Source: JALZCH01 sp036387315 (GTDB lineage: Bacteria; Acidobacteriota; Blastocatellia; Pyrinomonadales; Pyrinomonadaceae). Taken from it: a stretch of DNA of 64,000 nucleotides. The notes under the pieces were generated by a model. It was given only the letters and a program-made list of their open reading frames with translations, did no database searches and had not been told where the DNA came from. The stretch spans positions 1-64,000 of the forward strand of contig DASVTY010000058.1 in the NCBI GenBank assembly GCA_036387315.1, given 5' to 3'. Position 1 is the stretch's first letter. Every line of letters begins with the position of its first letter. This document shows, piece after piece, positions 58,778 to 64,000 of the stretch. The translations under genes and the position numbers were made by a program.

Positions 58778-59086
58778 ATGTATCCACAACAACAGAATTA
58801 TGGCGGTTCGCCCGATTACTGGAAATCGCAGGGCGCTGATAAAAAAGTCGCCGCCGGAATTTTGGGAATTCTGCTCGGCTGGCTCGGCATTCATAAGTTT
58901 TATTTGGGTTACACGCAGGAAGGCGTGATAATGCTGGTCGTTTCGCTGATAGTTGGATTTGTAACTTGCGGCATCGGCATTATCGCGATGCAAATTGTCG
59001 GAATCATCGAAGGAGTAATGTATTTGACAAAACCGGATGAGGAGTTTGTCCGCACATATATTCAAGGCAAAAAAGGATGGTTTTAA
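58778..59086 (+). CDS. TM2 domain membrane protein
   Basis: A 102-residue protein preceded by AGGAGA. A short Gln/Tyr/Gly-rich N-terminus is followed by the TM2 hairpin: KVAAGILGILLGWLGIHKFY then GYTQEGVIMLVVSLIVGF, with the conserved Asp-Arg-like turn replaced by GLGIHKF. The function of TM2 proteins in bacteria is unknown. Its stop codon lies in the arm of the bidirectional terminator. Confidence 0.88.
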   Translation: MYPQQQNYGGSPDYWKSQGADKKVAAGILGILLGWLGIHKFYLGYTQEGVIMLVVSLIVGFVTCGIGIIAMQIVGIIEGVMYLTKPDEEFVRTYIQGKKGWF

Positions 59087-59124
59087 TGAAAAAGGCTAAG
59101 AAAATCTTAGCCTTTTTCATTAAA
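59082..59124. terminator. Bidirectional terminator between TM2 and PhoD genes
   Basis: Perfect 20-bp arms (59082-59101, 59105-59124) around AAA, with A/T runs on both outer sides, filling exactly the space between the two convergent stops. Confidence 0.93.
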
Positions 59125-60495
59125 TTATTGTTTCGGAAATTTGAGTTCCGACGCCTGAATTTCGTGTTTCCATAATTCTTTGCCTGTTAAATCAATCGCG
59201 CTCATCGTCAATCGGCGCTCTTTTGCCGGTCCGGTTACTTCGATCATTCCAAAATTCTTCGTTCCCTTAACCAAAGTTCCGGCGACGCGATCCGGGTTGT
59301 TTTCTTCGTTTTTATGAGGATTTGAATTTCCGGCGGTTAAAGGGCTGGACGTAAAATCGTAAAGCGGGTAACTTCCGACATCATTTATACGAATCAGCTC
59401 GGTGTAGTGACGATCACCCGAAAGAAAAACGACGCCTTCGACGCGGGCGTCGCGAATAAAATCGAGCAGGCGACGATATTCGCCAGGAAATTGTTTGAAC
59501 GATTCAAACGGATTGAACTGATTGAGCATTTGACTGCCGTTGACGACGATTTTAAATGTGGCTTTGCTCGAACGCAGACTTTCAATCAGCCAGCGCATTT
59601 GCCGCTCGCCGAGCATCACTTTGTCGGGCGAATTGGGCATTTCGTTCGGCGAACGGTAAAAGCGGTCGTCGAGCAGGAAAAATTCAACATCCGCCCACTC
59701 AAAACGCCCGAAAACTCCGGGCGTCTCCGGCTCGCCGTAGGTCGCATTCGCCCAGTAATCTTTGAAAACTCGCAGCGCCGAGTCACGCAAACGGAAAGTT
59801 CGGTCGGAATCGTTCGGTCCGTAATCGTGGTCGTCCCAAATCGCGTAGTTGTGAGTGGTGGCTAAAAGCTGCTGCAATTCGGGCAATTCGCGGTTCTGCC
59901 GGAAGCGGTAGCGCATTCCGCTTTCATTGAGCCAATCGGGTTCGCGGTAATAAACGTTGTCGCCCAGCCAAATCATAAAATCCGGTTTTTTCGCGGCGAT
60001 TGTGCGGAAAATTTCAAACCCGGAGCCGTAAGGCGTTCCCGGACGGTCAAACGGCGGGTCGTTAATATAAGCGCACGAGCCTAAAGCAAAGCGAAAAGCG
60101 GGCGGCTCGGTGCGCCAGCGCCAATGCGGCTGGGTTTGAAAAGTCGGTTGAAAATCAAGCGTTACTCGCCGATTGTTTAGATAAACGTCGTAATCGTAGC
60201 GCGCGCCAAATTCCAATTGCGACAGCGTAAAACGCGCGATAAAATCAGCTTCTTCGCTGGTTCTAACGGTTTTACTAAATTTTACGTTCTTCGGTTCGCC
60301 CTGTTTCCAGTAGCGAATTTGAGCCTCAGCCGGTTGTTTTGTTTGCAGCCAAACGGCGGTTTCGGTCATTTCGCTGTAACCGAGCATCGGACCCGAACGC
60401 AAAAGGCTGTTTTGCCGCGCTGTTTGCGCCGCCGCGGGCAGCATCAATACGGTTAAAATCAGAAAGATAAAACACGTTTTTCTCATCTTTTTCAT
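59125..60495 (-). CDS. PhoD-like alkaline phosphatase/phosphodiesterase, secreted
   Basis: A 456-residue protein with a signal peptide (TCFIFLILTVLMLPAAAQ). An N-terminal fibronectin-like domain (SGPMLGYSEMTETAVWLQTK) precedes the PhoD metallophosphatase core: FALGSCAYIND, DFMIWLGDNVYYRE, TTHNYAIWDDHDYGPNDSD, VVNGSQML, VVFLSGDRHYTEL. PhoD enzymes use Ca and Fe to release phosphate from phosphoesters or teichoic acids. No Pho box could be identified in the upstream region. The start may be the first or the fourth codon. Confidence 0.92.
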   Translation of the reverse strand: MKKMRKTCFIFLILTVLMLPAAAQTARQNSLLRSGPMLGYSEMTETAVWLQTKQPAEAQIRYWKQGEPKNVKFSKTVRTSEEADFIARFTLSQLEFGARYDYDVYLNNRRVTLDFQPTFQTQPHWRWRTEPPAFRFALGSCAYINDPPFDRPGTPYGSGFEIFRTIAAKKPDFMIWLGDNVYYREPDWLNESGMRYRFRQNRELPELQQLLATTHNYAIWDDHDYGPNDSDRTFRLRDSALRVFKDYWANATYGEPETPGVFGRFEWADVEFFLLDDRFYRSPNEMPNSPDKVMLGERQMRWLIESLRSSKATFKIVVNGSQMLNQFNPFESFKQFPGEYRRLLDFIRDARVEGVVFLSGDRHYTELIRINDVGSYPLYDFTSSPLTAGNSNPHKNEENNPDRVAGTLVKGTKNFGMIEVTGPAKERRLTMSAIDLTGKELWKHEIQASELKFPKQ

Positions 60496-60775
60496 TTTCT
60501 GTGTGAACGTTTTCTTAAAAGTTGCGTAAATAGATATTTACTGATAAATTTTAACAGAACTTCAAGCCATTTCAGGCAAGCGAAAATTATTTAACAGGTT
60601 GTTCATACAGTTGTAAGAAACTGGTAAGTTGCGGTTGATAAAAACGCTGTTGGCAATTATAAATCACAGCGCTGACTAACTCACAACTAAACTCAATACA
60701 TAAATAGGGAACCGCGCCGATTGTGCGCCGAACAGTTAAATAAACAACAGGTATTTTAATTAAAAGGACAAAATT
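60496..60775. promoter_or_regulatory. Leader region of the third Oar-like receptor
   Basis: A 280-bp gene-free AT-rich region between divergent genes. AAAAGGAC precedes the receptor ATG. No clear promoter pair, riboswitch or repeat was recognised. Confidence 0.35.
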
Positions 60776-63700
60776 ATGTCGAAATTTCTAATGCTAAATC
60801 TAACACGCTTTTTAACGGTTGCAATCTTGTGCTTTGCCGCAAGTACAGCAGGCGTATTAGCGCAATCAACCGTCACGGGCGGTATTCGGGGAACGATTAC
60901 AGACCCGCAGAGCGCAGTTTTGCCGAACGTAGCCGTAACGGTTACGAATGCCGGAACAAATCAAACCCAGACTGTGACAACCGATGAAAACGGTGTATAT
61001 GTCGCCAGCAATCTTCAACCCGGCACTTATACTATTAACATTACGCAAACGGGCTTTGCCCCTTTTACCGGAAACAATGTAATTGTCGAAGTCGGTCAGG
61101 TCACGACCGTCAACATCCCGCTGACAGTCGGACAAGCGAGCGCAACCGTCGAAGTGACTGCGGAAGCTCCTGTTATCAATACCAATTCGCAGGACTTTGC
61201 GACCAATATCAACGAGACTTCAATCCGCGACCTGCCGATTAACGGACGCCGCGCTTCCAACTTCGTGCTTTTAACGCCGGCGACTGTTCCCGACGGCAAT
61301 TTCGGTTTGATTAGTTTTCGCGGCATTTCCGGTTTGCTCAACAACAGCACCGTAGATGGCGGCGATAATAATCAATCATTCCAATCGGAAGAACGCGGAC
61401 GCACACGCATCGGATATGTTGTCAGCCAGGCTGCGATTCGCGAGTTTCAAGTTAACACGTCGAATTATTCAGCCGAATACGGACGCTCGGCGGGCGGCGT
61501 GGTGAATACGGTCACAAAAAGCGGAACCAATCAATTTCGCGGGATGCTTTTTGAATACTACCGCAATAATAAATTCGGAGCGCGTAATCCCGCGTCCTTC
61601 GTGCCGGCTATAGTAAATGGTTTCACAAGTCAGGTAGGGATCAAACCGACAGATGTTCGACATCAATTCGGCGGCGCAATCGGAGGTCCGATTATTAAAA
61701 ACCGCCTGTTTTTCTTTTTCAGCTACGACCAGCAGAAACGCAACTTCCCCGGTATCGCCAGATTTTCCACTCTGAACTACTTAAGTACGGTCAACCAAAC
61801 GACATTATTAGCCAGAGGATTGACCAATACTCAGATTAACAGCAGTTTAGAATTTTTAACTTCCTTAACGGGGGAAACACCGCGCCGCGGCGACCAGACA
61901 ACTATCCTGCCAAAAATTGACTGGCAGATTAACGACAAAAATTCGTTCAGCGCAACATATAATCGTTTGCGTTGGGAGTCTCCCGCCGGTTTGCAGACAC
62001 AAGCCACCAACACATTAGGGCGAAGAAGCTTCGGCGATGATTTCGTAGATGTTGATACGCTGAATTTACGGCTGCAATCAACGATTTCTCCTAATTTGTT
62101 AAACGAAGCTCGTTTTCAATACGCTCGTGATAATGAATATGCGCTCAGTCAGGAGCCGCTTCCGGGCGAGCCGGCGAGTGCTACCACTTCTCAAGGTCAA
62201 CGCTCCCCACAGGTTGCTCTGACGAACGGATTAACATTTGGCACGACTTCCAACTTTGAGCGCCTTCGCTATCCTTTTGAAAGCCGCGTTCAATTTGCGG
62301 ATACAGTTACCTGGATTTCAGGAAGACATACCTTTAAATTCGGAGGCGATATTAATCGCGTGACCGATGATATTCAAAATTTAAACTCTGAAGCGGGTCA
62401 ATTTACATACGGCAACATCAATGATTTTATCGTTGATTATGTTAATTTCAGAACTCCGCTAACAAACCAAGCAACGCAATGTATTACTTCAACCCGAACC
62501 GTTGGCAGATGTTACACCGCCAATTACGTTCAAGGCGTGGGCATCCCGGGGTTGAAATTCAGCATGAACGAATACAGCTTCTTTGCACAGGATGACTTTC
62601 GGATCACGCCGCGTTTGACCATAAATATGGGCTTGCGTTACGAGTATCAAAAACTGCCTAACGCAATAATCCCGAATACCAGCACCGCAGTTATTCCGAG
62701 GGACGGCAGAACCCTTGCAGAAGCTACATCGACTTTGCCGAGCGATAAAAACAACTTCGGTCCCCGTATCGGTTTCGCATACGATTTGACGGGAGAAGGC
62801 AAAACGTCTCTTCGCGCGGGATACGGAATTTATTACGGGCGTTTCCTCGGCGGGCATGTTTGGAATAATTTGCTGAGAACCGGTAATCCCGGCGGTCAGG
62901 GAACGGTAAATATCGCACCCGCATCAGGTCCTATCTTCCCAAACATTCTGCCTAACAATAATCAAACGCTTGCGGCAGCTACAATTAATTTTTACCAGGA
63001 AGATTTTCAAGCCCCAATGATTCATCAGTATGACTTGGTTCTTGAACATGAAATTGCTAAAAATACCGCTGTTTCCGTTTCGTATATCGGAAGCACGGGA
63101 CGGTATTTGCCGACATTTGTAGAACAGAATATTACGCCGACAGGCGGAAGCCGAACCTTAAATGTTTACGGCGGAGATTTTAATGGGCAATCTTTCACTT
63201 TGCCGTTATATACCCGCGCTAATACGGCGCTTCCGTCATTGCTTCAATTCCAAAGCTCTGTGAAATCCCAATATCACGCTTTAGTTCTGCAAGGGAATCG
63301 CCGTTTTACAAACGGCTTACAATTCCAAGCCAGCTATACTTTGGCGAAATCAACGGATACCGGACAAAACTCGCAAATTACGACCAGCATCTTTAACCAA
63401 CCGTTAGACCTTTTCAATCCAAACCTTGAAGAGGGACCGAGTAATTTTGATATACGTCATAAATTCGTAGTCAGCGCGGTTTATTCGCCGACGCTGTACG
63501 ATGGAAGCGACAACACATTTTATAATTACTTGCTTAACGGCTGGTCGCTTGCGCCGATTTTCATATACTACTCAGGCTCTCCGTTTACCGGCTCAGGTCC
63601 TGCGAATTTAAACGGCACTAACGGCAGCAATCGTTTCCCGCTCAACGAGCGCAATTCTTATCGCAATCCCGATCTTTGGAATGTGGATTTAAGAGTTTCA

Positions 63701-63973
63701 AAACGATTCAATTTCACCGAAAGATATAATCTTGAGTTGTTGGCTGAAGGGTTTAATATCTTCAACCGAACTCAGGTTTCCGGTCTTAACTTCACACAAT
63801 ACGCTTTACCCGTAACTTCAGGCGGAGTTTCAAATTGCTTCTCGATCAATGGAATAACAACCAACGATGCAAACGGCTTATGTTCTCAGCCGACTTTTGG
63901 AAGCATCTTCTCGACCGATAGCAATAACTTCCGCGAACGACAAATTCAGTTTGCCGTTCGATTCCACTTCTAA
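60776..63973 (+). CDS. TonB-dependent outer-membrane receptor, Oar-like (receptor 3)
   Basis: A 1065-residue protein. Signal peptide LTVAILCFAASTAGVLAQ, CarboxypepD-reg domain (GIRGTITDPQSAVLPNVAVT, TYTINITQTGFAPF), plug (LPINGRRASNFVLLTP, YSAEYGRSAGGVVNTVTKSG) and barrel ending RERQIQFAVRFHF with terminal Phe. Of the three receptors this has the most typical acidobacterial plug. Complete; the stop is 27 bp from the window end. Confidence 0.93.
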   Translation: MSKFLMLNLTRFLTVAILCFAASTAGVLAQSTVTGGIRGTITDPQSAVLPNVAVTVTNAGTNQTQTVTTDENGVYVASNLQPGTYTINITQTGFAPFTGNNVIVEVGQVTTVNIPLTVGQASATVEVTAEAPVINTNSQDFATNINETSIRDLPINGRRASNFVLLTPATVPDGNFGLISFRGISGLLNNSTVDGGDNNQSFQSEERGRTRIGYVVSQAAIREFQVNTSNYSAEYGRSAGGVVNTVTKSGTNQFRGMLFEYYRNNKFGARNPASFVPAIVNGFTSQVGIKPTDVRHQFGGAIGGPIIKNRLFFFFSYDQQKRNFPGIARFSTLNYLSTVNQTTLLARGLTNTQINSSLEFLTSLTGETPRRGDQTTILPKIDWQINDKNSFSATYNRLRWESPAGLQTQATNTLGRRSFGDDFVDVDTLNLRLQSTISPNLLNEARFQYARDNEYALSQEPLPGEPASATTSQGQRSPQVALTNGLTFGTTSNFERLRYPFESRVQFADTVTWISGRHTFKFGGDINRVTDDIQNLNSEAGQFTYGNINDFIVDYVNFRTPLTNQATQCITSTRTVGRCYTANYVQGVGIPGLKFSMNEYSFFAQDDFRITPRLTINMGLRYEYQKLPNAIIPNTSTAVIPRDGRTLAEATSTLPSDKNNFGPRIGFAYDLTGEGKTSLRAGYGIYYGRFLGGHVWNNLLRTGNPGGQGTVNIAPASGPIFPNILPNNNQTLAAATINFYQEDFQAPMIHQYDLVLEHEIAKNTAVSVSYIGSTGRYLPTFVEQNITPTGGSRTLNVYGGDFNGQSFTLPLYTRANTALPSLLQFQSSVKSQYHALVLQGNRRFTNGLQFQASYTLAKSTDTGQNSQITTSIFNQPLDLFNPNLEEGPSNFDIRHKFVVSAVYSPTLYDGSDNTFYNYLLNGWSLAPIFIYYSGSPFTGSGPANLNGTNGSNRFPLNERNSYRNPDLWNVDLRVSKRFNFTERYNLELLAEGFNIFNRTQVSGLNFTQYALPVTSGGVSNCFSINGITTNDANGLCSQPTFGSIFSTDSNNFRERQIQFAVRFHF

Positions 63974-64000
63974 TTTTGCTGTTTATCTCAGCTAAAAACT

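Noticed and set aside
1..64000. rRNA, tRNA, tmRNA or RNase P RNA genes
   Set aside because: No stretch with the conserved T-arm, acceptor or rRNA core sequences was noticed in the gene-free regions.

Overview
The window is 64 kb of chromosome that contains the replication origin: dnaA, dnaN and a recognisable oriC lie at about 6.4-9.8 kb. The gene content suggests an acidobacterium of the Blastocatellia/Pyrinomonadaceae type. Evidence is three very large Oar-like TonB-dependent receptors with an N-terminal carboxypeptidase-regulatory domain, FG-GAP/VCBS repeats of the DFDGDGKTD type, Uma2 proteins, DUF4388 and DUF1906 proteins, and moderate GC. This assignment is inference from gene families only; no rRNA or tRNA gene was seen.

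Layout. 0-6.4 kb: the end of a Mg-chelatase-like AAA+ gene, a PIN-domain toxin-antitoxin pair, acpS and pgeF head-to-head, rlmN with a stand-alone DsbD-alpha-like protein, and a NucA-type nuclease facing an operon that encodes a NuiA-type nuclease inhibitor. 6.4-9.9 kb: dnaA-oriC-dnaN, with many DnaA boxes and a run of five DnaA-trios. 9.9-16.6 kb: minus-strand genes (NAD-type isocitrate dehydrogenase, Uma2, dicarboxylate symporter, then an HD hydrolase / TonB-like / S41 protease operon). 16.9-24.9 kb: first Oar-like receptor, a TPR protein with ribA, an ECF-like sigma factor with its anti-sigma factor, and a histidine phosphatase. 24.9-33.7 kb: glycolate-oxidase-type flavoprotein, lipoprotein, PD-(D/E)XK nuclease-like protein, a small AT-rich unit resembling an integron gene cassette, a PpiD-like foldase, an arsenosugar-type glycosyltransferase and a class IV aminotransferase. 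33.7-39 kb: metallophosphoesterase, pgsA, and a heat-shock cluster dnaK-dnaJ-hspR whose spacers hold heptanucleotide repeats. 39-52.3 kb: second Oar-like receptor, DUF4388 protein, an AT-rich zinc-ribbon membrane protein, smc, Uma2, CapA-like protein and the heme A synthase ctaA. 52.3-55.3 kb: a likely transposase-less mobile element (amidohydrolase plus AraC regulator) with 25-bp terminal inverted repeats and 8-bp flanking duplications. 55.3-64 kb: PilZ-like protein, a DUF1906/VCBS secreted protein, TM2 protein, PhoD-type phosphatase and the third Oar-like receptor.

Most genes are ordinary housekeeping or envelope functions. The parts that look most worth following up are the 2.9-kb inverted-repeat element, the cassette-like unit at 28.6-29.8 kb, the nuclease/inhibitor neighbourhood, the heptad repeats in the heat-shock operon and inside smc, and the well-preserved origin unwinding module.
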